DNA from: Marthasterias glacialis
Lineage: Eukaryota; Echinodermata; Asteroidea; Forcipulatida; Asteriidae
Direction of reading: 5' to 3'
Assembly: GCA_911728455.2 (NCBI GenBank)
Contig: OU452228.1
Location: 21,336,950 to 21,400,949 of the forward strand
DNA length: 64,000 nt
Part shown: one piece after another, positions 1 through 14,600 of the stretch
Position numbering within the stretch: the first letter of the stretch is position 1
Layout: each line of letters begins with the position of its first letter
Notes under the pieces: generated by a model
Seen by the model: only the letters and a program-made list of their open reading frames with translations
What the model was told of the DNA's origin: nothing
Database searches by the model: none
Made by a program: the position numbers and the translations under genes

Positions 1-1360
1 AAATAGCACGCCAGATAAACATGGCGTGCTTTCTATGCCTTGATCTGCGCACCCATGGCCAGCACAATCATGAAAGTGCATGACGCTATCACGGTACGAG
101 TGTTCATATTCTATGCATTTTGTTATTGTACGCTTTCACAGCAATGGTAACTGGACGTGTTTCGGCATAGCCGAGGCATGCCGAGGGTACACTATTTTAT
201 GCTCCATAGATGACAGCAATGTTGGCGAAGTACCAGTTCTCTGGTTTATTTCTATGGTTGCTATGTATACTTCACTTTAGCGCATATCTGCAAATGGACA
301 TGCATTAAACTAGGCCTGCGACTTTGGAGGATTTCTCTCATGTTTTTACTCATTTTCACATAGTTTTCTTCCTTTACATTCAAACTGTCTTAAAAGTCAT
401 GAACCTTCCAATAAAAGAAGTAAGGCCCAGTCTTACACGTAATTTGTCCGAACCTCTTGTTTTCTAGTTGACTTGATGTAGAGACTCTGCAAATCCTCCG
501 CTTGGAAATTCATTTATCTCAATCTTTAGACCAAAAGGAGACAGCTTCTCAATTTCAAGATTTGTCATCTTTGTACAATAACACCATTTATAAGTGATTA
601 CAGTTTTACATGAGCGTCAAAATTACAATTAAATAAAGAATCCCTCTTGATGTTTTTGTTTTAGTAAACAAGTGTTTTACTTTAAAACTTATTATTTAAT
701 ATAAGGCACAAACAGTCTACTTTCAGTCCCATATTTTTTACTTAGTTTCAAGCTTCAGACACAATGGAATTGAAGGCTTGATTTAGTCTTTCTTGATTTT
801 GATTTTATTTTAAGCTTGTATTTTACAGTAAATTTAAAGAAGTATTTATGTTAGTGTGTATCACAAAACATAAACTATTCATCAAATGTTTGGCTTAAAT
901 TTTCAACTATCAAGTTTATTAAGAAGTATCGCTGTGCATCAATCAATGTTAATCTGAGAAAAAATTACAACATATGTATATTTTTGTTCTTGTTTTTAAT
1001 ACATAGAAATAATCTCTCTATATTCTTTGAAGTTTATTTTCTGGTCATTCATCACAAAGTGTTGCTGTGTGTCTTTGGCTAAAGACACTCCCATATTCTC
1101 TAAAATACCCCACTCTTTGATAATCGAACACTGAAATGTATGTGAGGATATGTAATATTGATATATGCCTGTTCCAATGATTAAAGCAATTGTCGTTTGG
1201 GGCCGCAGTGCCTTGCCTCACAAAGCCAGAGAACTTCCCGAATAGATTTTTTTGGAGATCTTTTGGTTTGATCAGTGTGTTTATTTTTATGTAGATTGAA
1301 GGACTTGGTTGTTACGGCCAGGGTTTTGCTACTGATAACACAAAACTTACAAAATGTTTT
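1..1360. other. Intron of the WD40 gene, no feature seen
   Basis: AT-rich sequence upstream of the first visible exon. I found no exon with matching phase and no clear repeat apart from a short hairpin at the left edge (AGCACGCC/GGCGTGCT). Confidence 0.5.
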
Positions 1361-1620
1361 GTGAGGTTTGCACCATGTACATCAAGTACATAAAACTTTC
1401 TCCATGAGTTGTTGTGTTGGTTCTGAAAAGAACCGGTGGTTTAATAACAGCTCGACGTTTCGATCAGTGAGCTCGGATTCTTTTCAGGATGAGCTTTCTC
1501 CTGAAGTTGATGAAAGCATAGTGATCGAAACGTTGAGTTGTTAAACCACCGGTTCTTTCAGAACCACCACAACTAACAGAGAGAGCTTTCATGTACATGG
1601 TGTCTCCGCAAACCTCACTA
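1361..1620. repeat. Inverted-repeat (MITE-like) element, WD40 intron
   Basis: Two arms of roughly 100 bases, imperfect inverted copies: TGTGAGGTTTGC...GTTCTGAAAAGAACCGGTGG at the left and its reverse complement ending GCAAACCTCACTA at the right, around a short centre. Non-coding; the frame seen across it is accidental. Confidence 0.75.
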
Positions 1621-1695
1621 GGTTGTATTCCCACCACGCACATTTTCAAATCTTACTTACAAAAATGTTATTTTGTTTTGGTTGATATATTCCAG

Positions 1696-1801
1696 CAAGC
1701 CGACTGGTATGCTACGTGGTCACAATGCTCCAATCTTCTCCCTCTACATCGCTGCTGACGAGAATAGGATCTACAGTATATCTCAGGACAAGACCATTAA
1801 A
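1696..1801 (+). CDS. WD40 gene, first exon in window
   Basis: It starts after an AG acceptor with one base completing a split codon and ends in phase 0 before GTAAGT. It encodes the body of a WD repeat: a GHNAPIFSL strand, then SISQDKTIK, which runs straight into VWDIKD of the next exon. The upstream exons are not in the window. Confidence 0.88.
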
Positions 1802-2641
1802 GTAAGTCAAGAAAACGTCAGGTTTGCGGTAACGCACACGCATCGTTGTGAACTTAGTGTTCCCATTTACATGGCTTTTAACCTGTTAGACCATAATAGC
1901 CGCCAAAAGCGGCTTGTACAAAATGCCCGTAGAGGCCGCGAAGAGCCGCAAGATTTGACCTAAATGTTCAACCAAATTATATCAAAGTAAAGTTCCTGTG
2001 TTATTCATTATATCTATCTTTCTAAAACAAACTGAAAATGTTTGGTAGAAAAAATAACAGCATGAGCAGCACTTGGTGGGGGATGGCTTTTCAGTGGGGG
2101 CCCAGAGGCCCATGGTTTTTAATGAATTCCTAGGGGCACTTTTTGTTTTTTGGGGGGGGGGAAGGGCAAGCCCCCTCCCCAGAAATGAGTGATCTTGAAA
2201 GGGTGTAATTTATTTATGATGGCTAGAAAACAAGAAGGAAAAGATAGCGTTTGATAAACAAAATCATATCGTTATATCATTAGAATGTACAGTTAGTGTC
2301 CAAACACTGTTAGTTCAATATAACTGTAAAAAGCCAATAGTTTTAAGTTCTAAGGTAAATGTTCTAAGGTAAACAGCAAGTAACACCCTTTGATTTAATC
2401 TAACTACTCACTGTTAGGATTTAATGGTGTGCGAGATTGGTTTATTGGTAGAGCAGTGATAAGAAGGAACTCTAGCCAGTTGATAATAAAGCTGAATCAG
2501 ACAATGATCAGACCACAGAGCAAAGTCGGTCTCTGTTGTAGGTCGACATAATGGGACTTAAAAAAAAAAAGTGTACCACGAAAGATTGGAAAACATTATT
2601 TTGCACTTATCAGGACTAGGGGCTAATAGATTCCTTGTTGT

Positions 2642-2672
<31 letters not shown>

Positions 2673-5600
2673 TTGTTTATCTTGGGTAAACCCTTCAGTA
2701 AAACTCTGTTTTTCAAAGGTGCCCAGCATTTACAAACATTTGTTAAAATAAAAATAGAAAATTACCAAAAACATTAAAAAGGCAAAACAGAGAAGACAAT
2801 AAAAAAAAATTTGAGGCAAGGTAGATAAAATAGACATAATATCTGTACAGTAAACCTCAATGGCGATTAGATATAATATCTTGGCCAGCCAGAGGAGACC
2901 AACGAAGAAAATATTAAAAAATTGCCTGCGTTAAAGCCTGTATACAAAAATACAAAGATTCAAAGATACATACATAGCTTACAGCGTAAAAGGATGGTTG
3001 TGGTAAATGCTATAGTTTTTAAGAAATAAGTAAAACACTCAATTTTGATCTCGCAAGTCCGAAGGTAGATGTTTTGAGCTATTTGTTGAATGCTGCCCTC
3101 AAAATTGTTCATTAAGTTGTTAATGACTGGTTCCTTAAAAAATTGTGCAATTTTTTGTAAATCCTCACTTTAGTGCAAAATGTTTATTGTATTTTGTCTT
3201 ATACAACCTTTCATAATTTGAATTTGTTTCAGTCTTTCGGCTGCTGTAATTAAAACGTTTTTATAATAAACTATTTAATGTGTATCTGGTTTGGATAATA
3301 AATCTACAAAACAATCACTTGGATTTGTTAAAATGTCCAAAGCGGTCTTTGTACAAAAATATTGACGTTTCATTTTCGCTTTAAATAATTGTAATGTATT
3401 TAAGAGTACTGGTATGGAAATGACATATCCGTTATTCTTTCACCATTCAGACATTTGTTGGGTTTTCTTTTGTGTGATTTATTTTCATTCATTTTTAATA
3501 TATTGTGAAGCACCCTGAATTATGTTTTAGGTTGATTTTGTTGCAGTTCGAATGTTTTATTTGTATAGTATTCTTGCTACTATGTAATGCTGCCTATTGA
3601 GTTTACAGAGCTGTGTAGAACTTAAATTTTTTTGCCAAATGTTCTTGTCAGGTCTGGGACATCAAAGACCAGGTTTGCATGTTGACGATCCGTCCCAAGA
3701 CGCACAAGATAAGAGGAGACTTACAAGCCTGTCATTACAATAGGGTTGCTAAGGGATTCTGCATAGCGACAGATCAGATGGCTCTACTCAGTCACAGAGC
3801 TAAGTATGTTCATCAAGTCGGATCATTCTTAGGTTTTTTACATTTTAAAAAGTATTTTGTCGTTTGGGAACATTCAAGACTAATGCAGTTCTTTCTAAAT
3901 TAATATTGACCCAATTCACCTGATGTCATTGTCACAGTCATCTTGGTTGCGCCATGTTGGGAGTCAATGTCCCTGCGTGTTGTACAGTGTAGAGCGCATT
4001 TTAGGCGATGCAGTGTTTACACATTGACAAGTTGACTTCCACAATAGCCGCGTGGGACGTTGGTGCAATGGGTCATTACCTTGCAAATTTCTCAGACAGT
4101 TATTAAAATAGGTATTCAAGCAGATAAACCCCCCTACAAAAAAAAAAAAAAAAACTGTAAAAAAAGAAGCTAAAACCAGAAAAGAAAAACATATCACTGT
4201 CAGATTCCATTTCATACATGTGTTCTTTCTTTTCTTCTTAAAAAATTCCCTTAAACATTACAATTTGCAAAAGTTTTTCAAAATGTACAAATTTCAGCAG
4301 CTCTTTGTAATAGATCCTTTTAATTTTTAATTAAATTTGTACAATTTATTTTCTGTGTAAGCCTTTTTTCTTTAAAGTTGATGATGTGTTCTGTTTTATT
4401 TGTTATGCAGTCGCATTCAGCAGCATGGGGAAGTAGTTTACACACACAAGGAACCAGTGCACTGTGCCAAATACAACCCCAGCTTTAAACACATTGTCTC
4501 CTGCTCCGATGGATCGGTAAGCCAGCGGCCATTAACGGCAAATTCCATTTAAAAAAAAAAAACATAATTGACTATTTCTCGCAGAATATCACAAGGCTCT
4601 TGATTATCCATCCAACAGGATTTGAACCTATGACCTCTGGGTTTACGAGCCGGTGCTCTGCTGAGCTATCTAAGCCCAGTGGTTCTAGTAGCCACAGGTT
4701 CAAATCCTGCTCTGGTCAATTTTTCTTTGTTCACCCCAAAATTGTTTTACAATTACCCAGTCAGTTTATTACTAAAAATTAAAAATGCAGAAAGTGGTAA
4801 TTTAACCTGGGGTGGATTTCACAAAGCGCTTAGGACTAGTCTTATCTCCAGTTAGGATGAGTAACTAGTCTTAACTTATAGGACTTGTCATTAGGTAGGA
4901 CTAGTCCTAAATTAGGGGTAGTTTTGTGAAATCCACCGCTGACAATTCCACCCTAGCAGAGTCTTTCTCTATAAGGGTAAAATGAATATGAGAAAGATTT
5001 GGTCAGATTTGAAACTTTAGGCCGTTACCACTTTTTGCATTGATACCACAGGACATTTTGGTCAGTAATTTGCGACCGTTTTTTCTTTTCTTTTGTATTA
5101 AAATTGTTTGTATCAAAAATGGCCGAGGAACATTTTGTTAGCCAAAAGTTTTGAATTTTTTGAGTCGTCTTAGCTTTTTCTGTTAGATATATCAAATCGT
5201 TGGCTCAGTGCTATAAGGTTGTTAATTGTGATTTCATATACATAATGATCAAAAGGTCGTTAAATGAAAAATGGGTATACATTAGAAAATAAATCAAATC
5301 CACAACTAAATGTTTAACTTAGAAAATAATTGTTTCATTTATGCCAATAATTACTTTGGAGACCACTATTGATCACTAAACCCATTCACCATCAGCTCCA
5401 AAAGATGCAAAACCTGTTTTATGAAATCCATACAAACTGCACTAATGACCTTATAGTCCTGAGCCGACGAAATTACACTTCTTGATAACATATCCAGTAT
5501 GAATGATGAACATCCCATCACACACTCCCAACTTCCCGCCTTTATGGCTCAATGTTTCCAGCATCTACAGCTCACCGCACTCTACCATATAAGCCACAGG

Positions 5601-8600
5601 CCTCGTTGAAATCCCCTGCAGTCTCCCGACGACCGGTCAAAGCACACTATCCAAAACATTTAGTCAACCGAGATCGAAACCACAACTTCAGAAACACATA
5701 TAATACTCAAAAGAGAGATTAACCACTCAGTGTCACCGCTACTTACTATAATGATGTCCATGCTATATTTCATCCATTTGGCCAGCTTTTTATAATATAA
5801 GGCAATGTTCTTATTGTTATCTGTGGTTTACTGGAGTGCACCATTGTCTTTTCAGAAACTCATCGTTATTTTTCCCATTTTTAAGTCTTAACAAACCACT
5901 CTTGCCTTATGCATCAGTTTTTATTTCTTGGTCAAAAACATTTACTTAATGTCCTCTTCCACAAGCTGTGATGTTTGATTCCTCCACAGTCTGTCTTCTT
6001 GACAGAATAGTTTCTCAAGAAGCAGACAATTAGATTTCTCAAAAGCCGCTTTAGTTCTCACTAGGTAGTCGTGCCAATCTCTCTCCAACCACCCTCCCAA
6101 TTACTGATCAAGTCTGGACATTAATAGCACCCCACATTCATTGAACGTCCAGGGAGCTATAGATAGTAATTGTAAGTGACTGCAGCGGTTATCGTCCCCC
6201 CCCCTCCCTCCCCCACTCCCATTGAATGTCTTCGGGATTCTTGATGGTAATAATAAGAGTCTGCCGCTTCAATCTATTTCTAGATCGGCTTAATAAATTA
6301 ATTGTATCCCACCCTATTAATCATTTTGTGACACGTTGAGTCTTGGGGTTTCTTCAGTTCACATGTGAAGCGGGAATAAGCCGTATTGATCACGGGGTAG
6401 AGTTGCACCTTTACATCCCCATCTGACTCTAATCCTATTTGGGCAAGTTTATGCTAGCCACACTTCCTTTTGTGTGCACATGACATGTTTGACATCCCAA
6501 TCAACATCTTCCTGGAAACCACAAACCGTTAAAGTTGACTTTCTCATTCTTTTGGAGAATAAATTGTCATTGTTTGTATTGTTTTGCTGATGCTGAGCCG
6601 CATTGAGTTGCAAAATGAATCGAACCGAGTCGAATCGAAACGGCTTTAGCCCAATTGTGGTAGCCTATTTGCAAGCTTTGCTGTGACGAATTTATCTTTC
6701 TTCCCTTTAGCTTTTGATCTTTCGATGAGATTCAACAGTGAGTGTTGAATCAAGACTAATTGCTAATGAGCTTGTACTTAAAAAAAAGCTTATAAATGTG
6801 TTTTGTTTTGTTCAAGTGTGTTTATCTTTTTGAATACCTGGCTGAAAGTGTTCACTGTGTTGGTAGTATGTAAGACTTTGTTGCTGGCAAATAGTGTGGC
6901 TTAAAAACCAAGACACTTACAAGAAACAGTTTTTAATTTTTTTGATTTAATTTTTTTTAAAAATTTCTTTGAAAGAATTTTCTTAATTTCACTCAAAATA
7001 TCAAGTATACGGTAACATTTTATTGATTGTATTTTTTTTCTTCTCGTAAGCATAAGATGTCGATGCTGACAATACAGGCCTTTCTTTTGTTTACAAACTC
7101 GGACCACCATTTTGTATTTGGGTGACTTCGAGTAGCACAAAATGTATAACTGGGTTGGCATAAATTTGCCGTTTTTAATAAAACATTAAAAAACCTCTTT
7201 TTTAAATAAAAGATTCATGCACCTTTTTTCTTTTGGACAGGACAATTGACAATTGATTTATCAATGATATGAGTAGTTCGATAGCATTTGTATTAAATGA
7301 TTTATAAACTTTTGTATTTTTTTCCTGTACTTTTGCCAAGCAAGGTTGGCAGAACACGCGGCTGTGTGGCGTTGGAAAAGAAATGAATAGTTTTGAATAA
7401 AATTGACAATACAAAATTTGTGTCTATTTAACCTTTAAAAAAACAAAAACATTCCAGTAAACTACTCCACTCTCCCCTTTTTTAAAGGTTGTAAAATTGA
7501 CAATACAAAATCTGTGTAAATTTAACCTTTTTTTTTTAAACATTCCAGTAAACTATATACTCCATTCTCCCCCTTTTTTTTTAAAGGTTGTGAAAATCTG
7601 GGACTTTGAGACCGGGAATGCAGTGTTTGAGTTCTCTCAGGCACATGACAATAATGCAATCACCACCATGACCTTTGACACCTCCAATCGGAGACTCATC
7701 ACCGGAGGGCGGGATGGTCGACTCAAGATCTGGAACTACAACAACGGCCACTGTCTAAAGAGGCTGGAGAGAGGTAAGAGAGGGGCTCAAATATTTTATC
7801 CTGGGGAGAAATTTATTTTTCTGAAATCTCCTTTCTCCCTTTTTTATCATATTCATAATTATAACAGGAATGAGATTTCTGCAGATTTTTTCTGGATTTC
7901 CGGATTTTACAAAAGAATTGTGATGGAATTAAACAAAACATTTACATACATCCAGGCCCTTGTAAAGCCTTAACACAGTACATGTACTGTATTTTGACTA
8001 CACCAAGGTGCTTGCCCCATCTACATTTAAGCACAGAATGTCGCCATTGATAATGGGTTATGACGTGGTTGGTAGCCACCAAACCCTCCATCGGTGTTTC
8101 ATGGATTTTTCATTTTCATCCACTCTCATCCCTGTTAAAATATGACTTTTTCCACTGTAAGCCACTCCCACTTCACACAAACTGGCTCCACTGATTACCC
8201 GAAGCCTATGGGAGTTGCATTGAGCTAGCTTTTCTATGATTTATGTAAAGAAAGTTTAATGATTGAACTTGGCTTTTACGTATGGTTTTCAAAGACTACT
8301 GTTCTCAGAATTAAAAGTTTCTCTTATATGAAATGCTGTTGAATGATGAAATGTGGTTTTTTTCTTGCAAAATTACACACAAACGTATGCCAGCTTTGTA
8401 GCCGGAAGTACCAAAAGGGCGTACTTTGGGCGTACTTTGGGCGTACAGCAGATACACACGCATGCAATGCCATGACTTACCATACAGGATAAGCCCCTCT
8501 TACCATGGTACCCTCTTCCATGCCATGGAGGAGGGCACCATGGAGGGAGGGGCAAACAGGATTTCCTTTTTGGATTTTGAATTTGGTTTTTGGATTTGAA

Positions 8601-11600
8601 CTTCTAAAATTTAATGCAAAATTTGCAATTATGGGCAAGTCCAAGAACAGGCTCCCCTTGGTCCCGTTTGTAAAGACGCATACACAGAATGCACATACGA
8701 TGCTCAACATCAGAATAGAAAACAGCAAAATCAATGATTATCTTCATTGCATTTCAGAGGGTTCAACTTTCTGAATGTCCGATACGTAACTAGACTTGCC
8801 CCAATGCAGTAATCAGATGATAAAATTTCCAAGGTGTTTGCTGAAAAACAAAACCTTCTACATCTCAAACTTTCTGCATTGTTTTCAATCACGCACAATG
8901 TACAGATGCTTGCAGTCGATTTCTGTGCAAGTATTGATAAACAGACCTCCTTTGTAAAATCCAAGTGGATTTGAAGTGGGTTCGATCTATTCGTATTAGC
9001 AGGTGTCCTTGGGGATGAGTGATTCGGCAAACTGAGAGGGGTAACTAGCCAACGCTAGAGTGTAACTGCCCTAATAGCTTTTAGTGTCAACACACAATGT
9101 ACACATGTACTGGTTTTATTGTTAGATACACCCCTCTTTGTTTGTGGGTACGTTTGAGGAAAGGTCTTCAGTTTACAGACATCATAAAAGATATTCAGAA
9201 TGGCCTTTCTAACAGATAATCTAATAGATTTTAAACTAAGTCTCTGACTCTAAACCTTGGCCTAGGATCGAATGTCATTAAAATTTCATCAAAAGTGGGG
9301 AAACCTCTGTCCATTTGTGTGCAGGAAGTCTTGGTAAATGCTTTGTTGTATGCATGTAATCTAATAAAAAATAAGTGTGTCCCAAAAGACTGGGCCAGGA
9401 TTAACTTTTATTAAAACTTCATCAAAAGTGTGGTACCTCTGTCCGTTTGTTTACAGTAAATTTTGGAACTTGTGTCCAATTCATGCATACCTTAACAGAA
9501 AAGTTGAATTTCAAAATGGCCAATCTGTAACAGAATCTAATAACAAATGGGCATGTCCCAAAAGATTGGTCTAGGATTAACTATCATTAAAACTTCATCA
9601 AAAGTGCGGAACCTCTGTCCTTGTGTTTTCAGGAAGTTTTGGGACTTGCATTCAGTACCATAACAGCAAAGTCGACTTTCAAAATGGCCAATCTGTAACA
9701 GAATCTAATAACAAATAAGTGTGGCCCAAAAGATTGGTCCAGGATTACCTTTCATCAAAACTTTATCAAAAGTGCAGTACCTCTGTCCTTTTGTTTGCAG
9801 GAAGTTATGGGACTTGTGTCCAATTCACAGACACCTAGCAGAAAAGTTAACTTTCAAAATCGCCAATCTGTAACAGAACCTTATAACGAACAAGTGCATC
9901 TCAAAAAGCTTGGTATAGGATTGACCGTTAATTTCAGCATTAGTGTGAGCTACCTTTGTCCTTTTGTTTGTCAGTGTCCTTTTTATGAACACCTCAACTA
10001 AAAATTTGACCTTGAAATTGGCCAATCTTTAACATAATCTGTAAAAAAAAAAAAGTGTCTCAAAACGATGGTGAAAGATTACCGTTCAGGGTGATTACCG
10101 ATCCAGGGGGGGCTTGAGGGTTGATGCAAACTGTGTCATATTTTCTATTTGATTGATTGATTGATTGATTGATTTGTTTGTCTTTTAACAGAGGATGATT
10201 TTGATGAGATAACAGACGTCTGTTACATTGAGATGAATAAGAATCGATTCATCTTATCCGTGGGATGGGACAGACATATCAACATCTACACAGATAACTC
10301 AGAAGATTTCAGACATGTGCAACGACCACTGCCTAAATGGGCAGATGATCTGGTAAGTTTGAGCCCCTCTCTGAAGTCAGTCACTTTCATATTCACCGTT
10401 GATTTGAAAGAAGGATTGCAGAATTAGTGACCCCCTACCCCATAGCTAGCACGCTGCAAACATGAGTGAAAGTTACCAGCCCATGTTTGAGCTTCGGTGA
10501 TTGGTTAAGCATTTTCGCATGTTCAGTTCAACCGCGGTGCTGCAGCTGTTCCGACAGTTGTTGGCTCCTATGGCTTGGTTTTGAAAAAAAAAAAAAAAAA
10601 AAAAAAATGTAGGCAGAATTCTTTTAAAAATGCAAAACCTTGAAGCATACCAAGTAAATTTTTTTAAAATGAAATTATAAACACTAAGTTCCATTACTTA
10701 AAAATAAATTAAAGGTTGTATATTTTGACAACATTAATTTTCAAGAGGTTTACCAACGTCACAAACTGTTTCTGGTTACCGTTACCGTTTTCGCGTAGCT
10801 CTCGGAAATTGTTTTGGTCAATGAATTTTATGTCAGAAACTTGTTTCTGGTCATCAGAGTAGCCAAACCACGCCCCTGATAGCGGGTTTTCATTCCTGAT
10901 ACCAAGATTCAAAAACAATAAAGAACTGGATGCAGCTTTTTGATTTCATTCGCCTGAATAGTTGATGTTTTGAAAGAGATGTTACACAGACAAAATTAGT
11001 CTGATTTTCTAAACAATTATGCTGGAAAGAATTGCGCCAAATGCATGCATTGGTTGCACAAATTGGTTGCACGCACTGACTTTACACTACTTGGAGTTGC
11101 ACCAACTGTTTATGGAATAAGGTTGTGCGTACGCAATTTTGTTCTAGTGTGGCGTGTGCGTAAAGCGCTCGCCTCTCACCAATGTGTCCCTGGTTCGATT
11201 CCTGGCTAGGGCCACATGTGAGTAGAGTTGTTCGTTGGTTCTCTCCTGTGCCGCGAGGGTTTTTCTCCAGGCCATCCGATTTTCCTCCCTCCAGAAAAAC
11301 CAAACACTTTCGATCTCAGGCTGTGCCCCGTGGTCATATATTGGTTGATGTGGGTAGCCTCATCCTTCGCAGTTCAGCTTCTCAGCTGCCAGTAAGGATA
11401 ATTAGCCTCCCAAACTATTATTGTATAATAATAGTAGGCCCTATGCAAAAAAAAACACCAAAAAAACCCACAATTTGTATTTACTTATTATAAAAAATTC
11501 TTTAGATCTTGTATTTTTCCTTATTCCCTTTTGAAATGTTCCTATCAACTATAAATATTAAAAAAACATACATGGAAATGTTCTTGCGAGAAGTCTTTAA

Positions 11601-14600
11601 ATCAATGTAGATCAATGGCGTGTGAGATTTAAGTAACGTCTATCTCCACCATGCAGAACTGTAATTCTTTGAATCATTGTTTCATTATTTAAATATTTAT
11701 TTATGATTTTGCAGAGAGACGGTCACAAGGAAGACATTCTATCTGTTGCTGTCTGTTTACCGAACCTTCTAGCGACCTCTAGCTATGATGGTGAGGTCAT
11801 CGTGTGGAATCTCATATCAGGTCATATCTATTGTCATCTCAGGTCACCCGTACCGGAGAGCTATGTCTCAGAAGAATGTAAGTATTACATCCGATTTGTT
11901 TCATTTGATTTATTAATTGTGGTTGTGAAGCCAAGGATTCTCAGAAAAGCGAACTTAATCACTATACTTGCCAAGAACCCCATGGAGAGCAGACAAAGAG
12001 GGAAGTTTTAGTTTTAGATGTGGGAGGAAAACCCCAGAGATTTATTCCAGGGAAAACCCACGCAATCAGGTGGGGACTGAAAACCCAATCCACATAGTGC
12101 CCCTGGCGGGATTTGAACCAGGGTCCTAGAGGTGGAAGGCGAGGAAAGATACCACTACGACAACCCGACCACCCTCAAGCAGTCATAGTTTTTCTCACTG
12201 GCACTGTGTAAAGCACTTGCCTTTTACCAAGGTGGCCCTGGTTCGATTCCCGGCTAAGGCCCCATGTGAGTAGAGTTGTGTTGTCGGTTCTCTTCTACGT
12301 CACAAGGGTTTTTCTCCGGGCCCTCCGATTTTTTTCCTTCCGGAAAAATCAAACACTTTAGATCTCTGGCTCTGCTCCGTGATCATATATGGGTCGATGT
12401 GGCTGGCTGCCACAGGCGCTCTCACATGCCTGCAGCTCAAACGTCTGGGTGTATGGTGGTGATAAAACAGAAATCAATGATCTTTGAAGAGTTATAAAAA
12501 AGAAAAAAAAGAAAAGGAAATTAAAAACTGGACAGCTTAATTGAATGTACTCTTAAGAAATCCAGGGATGCATTTATCATCCCTTCATATCATATTTTTT
12601 GACACTTTTTTATCATCACAGTGGATGGAGACAATAGCATCTGCAAGCTTATCTTCATATCTTCAAGAAAAGACAATAAAAGTGCTGCTCAACTCATTGC
12701 CTCTGGCCCCAGAGGTAAGTCGTTTGACTTGTTATGTTGAATTATGAAGATATAACAATCAAATTTGATCTGCTCAGCAAACCACGTGACAATACACTAG
12801 GAAAGTAAAGACAGTGTCCAAGTAGGCTGTATTTTTGACAGCAAGAGGGCGCCATACTAATTCCATTTTGAAAGTACACAAAAATTTCATACACTGATTA
12901 CATTGTAAAATCATCAAAAAAATGTTATCAAAAAGCCTGAAAAGTCTACCAAAGTCTACCATGTGTACATGTTGGTCGGCCCTTGTGCTCAATAAAAACT
13001 TTAACTCTCTGTCAAAAAATAAAATTCCGGTTAATTTGTTTTTGTAACTTTACTCTGATTCTGAAACGTAGGTCAAAATATGACTTCCAATTTAGCAGGA
13101 AACTATTTTAGTGGGTTTAGTTTTGAAAAATTGCTTTACAATATTGTTTGTGATTGCAAATTTATATTGAATTGTTTTTTATTAATTTGTCCAGGTTCTG
13201 TCCATTTTTGGAATATTTACAATGGTGGTGGACTCTTTGCACAGTTCAGCTCGGTAAGTTGGGTCAAGTTTTCTGTTTCACAAAAGTGAAGCATTTAAGA
13301 AAAAGGGGAAACAAAATTGATGTTGATTGTAATATTGACTATGCAGGAATGTTGTTCTTTGATTAAGCAGGACTGATGGTTTTTGATTATGCTGTAATAT
13401 TTTTCTCATTTGTGGTTTGTTTTTCTTTATAGTCTAAAAACAATAGTGCCCCAGTCACAACATTGCAACTCTCGGAGGATGATACGACGCTGTTCACCGG
13501 AGACGCAAGAGGTATGAAGGGCCTTGTCGAGCGTGGCAATTTATAAAACTTGGAGCAATGGTGATTGCAACCAACTGTATAGCACGCAAAAGGAACTGTT
13601 CAGTGCAGTGGCGTAACCAGAAGGAGCCCTCCCCCACCCCACTCAGAACCCTTGCCTCCCCCTCTTGCCCCCCTCAATGGGATTTTAAAAAATGCGCAAA
13701 TGACTGTTGATACATTGAATAGCCCCCCCCCCCAAAAAAAAAATAAATAAAAATAAATAAATAAATAAATAAAAACAAATATAATAATAATAATAATAAT
13801 AACAATAATACAAATAATAATAATATTAATATTAATTTTTTTTTTTAAAATTCTCTGTGATTGCCCAGAACTGGTTGCCTGTAAATTTCTTGTGTAGGGC
13901 ATTGTCCTCAAGTTACATTGCAGTCTCTTTGATTAGCCTCAAAGAAAGCTTCAAACAAATTTAAATAAAGCCGGGGGGAGGGGGGAGAGGGCGGAATCAC
14001 CAAACAATCCCATCTTGTTCATACTCATGGAACCTCAAAGCACTAAATTGATTTAACAAATTGCAGAATAAAATGAAAATGTCTTAAACTTTTGTATATT
14101 TTTTATGCTGGTCTCTCTGTCTCTCTGTTTCTCTCTCTGTGTGATGTCTTATTTTTTTAGCATTCAATTTTCTGCCAAGTATAAACCAACCTTTATTGGG
14201 AATGTTACGTCTGATGATAGGACTTAATTGTCTTACTGATATTTCTATTTTGGAAAGTTAGGATAAAACTTTCTTCCAGGTAAATTTTTTGCCCCAAAGG
14301 GGATCACATTTTTCTTTCAAACTTTAATTTAATAATGGTCTCGTATTTTTGTTCTAGGTTTTGTAACAGTGTGGGACGTCGAGGGATATTGTCAATTCAA
14401 CAAAGAAGAGGATCCACCATCATGTAAGTTATATTGTTATATTCTCACGTTTCAATTTAAAATTTTGTGTTGCAAAAGATTTGTGATTTTTACATAGCTT
14501 CTTCAGATACTGAGCTTTATTGTTACATATGATACTGTGTTTGATGCTTTTAACAATGTTGTGTATCTCTGCTATGCTTTCATTTCAGTAAAACTGTAGA

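Noticed and set aside
1..32. Hairpin AGCACGCC...GGCGTGCT resembling a bacterial terminator
   Set aside because: No T-run and the context is a eukaryotic intron; chance or repeat edge.
4600..4672. Possible functional tRNA-Thr on the minus strand
   Set aside because: The anticodon stem does not pair and the acceptor ends do not match; it looks like a SINE head or pseudogene.
9190..10110. Regular spacing read as a CRISPR-like array
   Set aside because: Units are about 170 bp with no separate spacers, in a eukaryotic intron; it is an ordinary tandem array.
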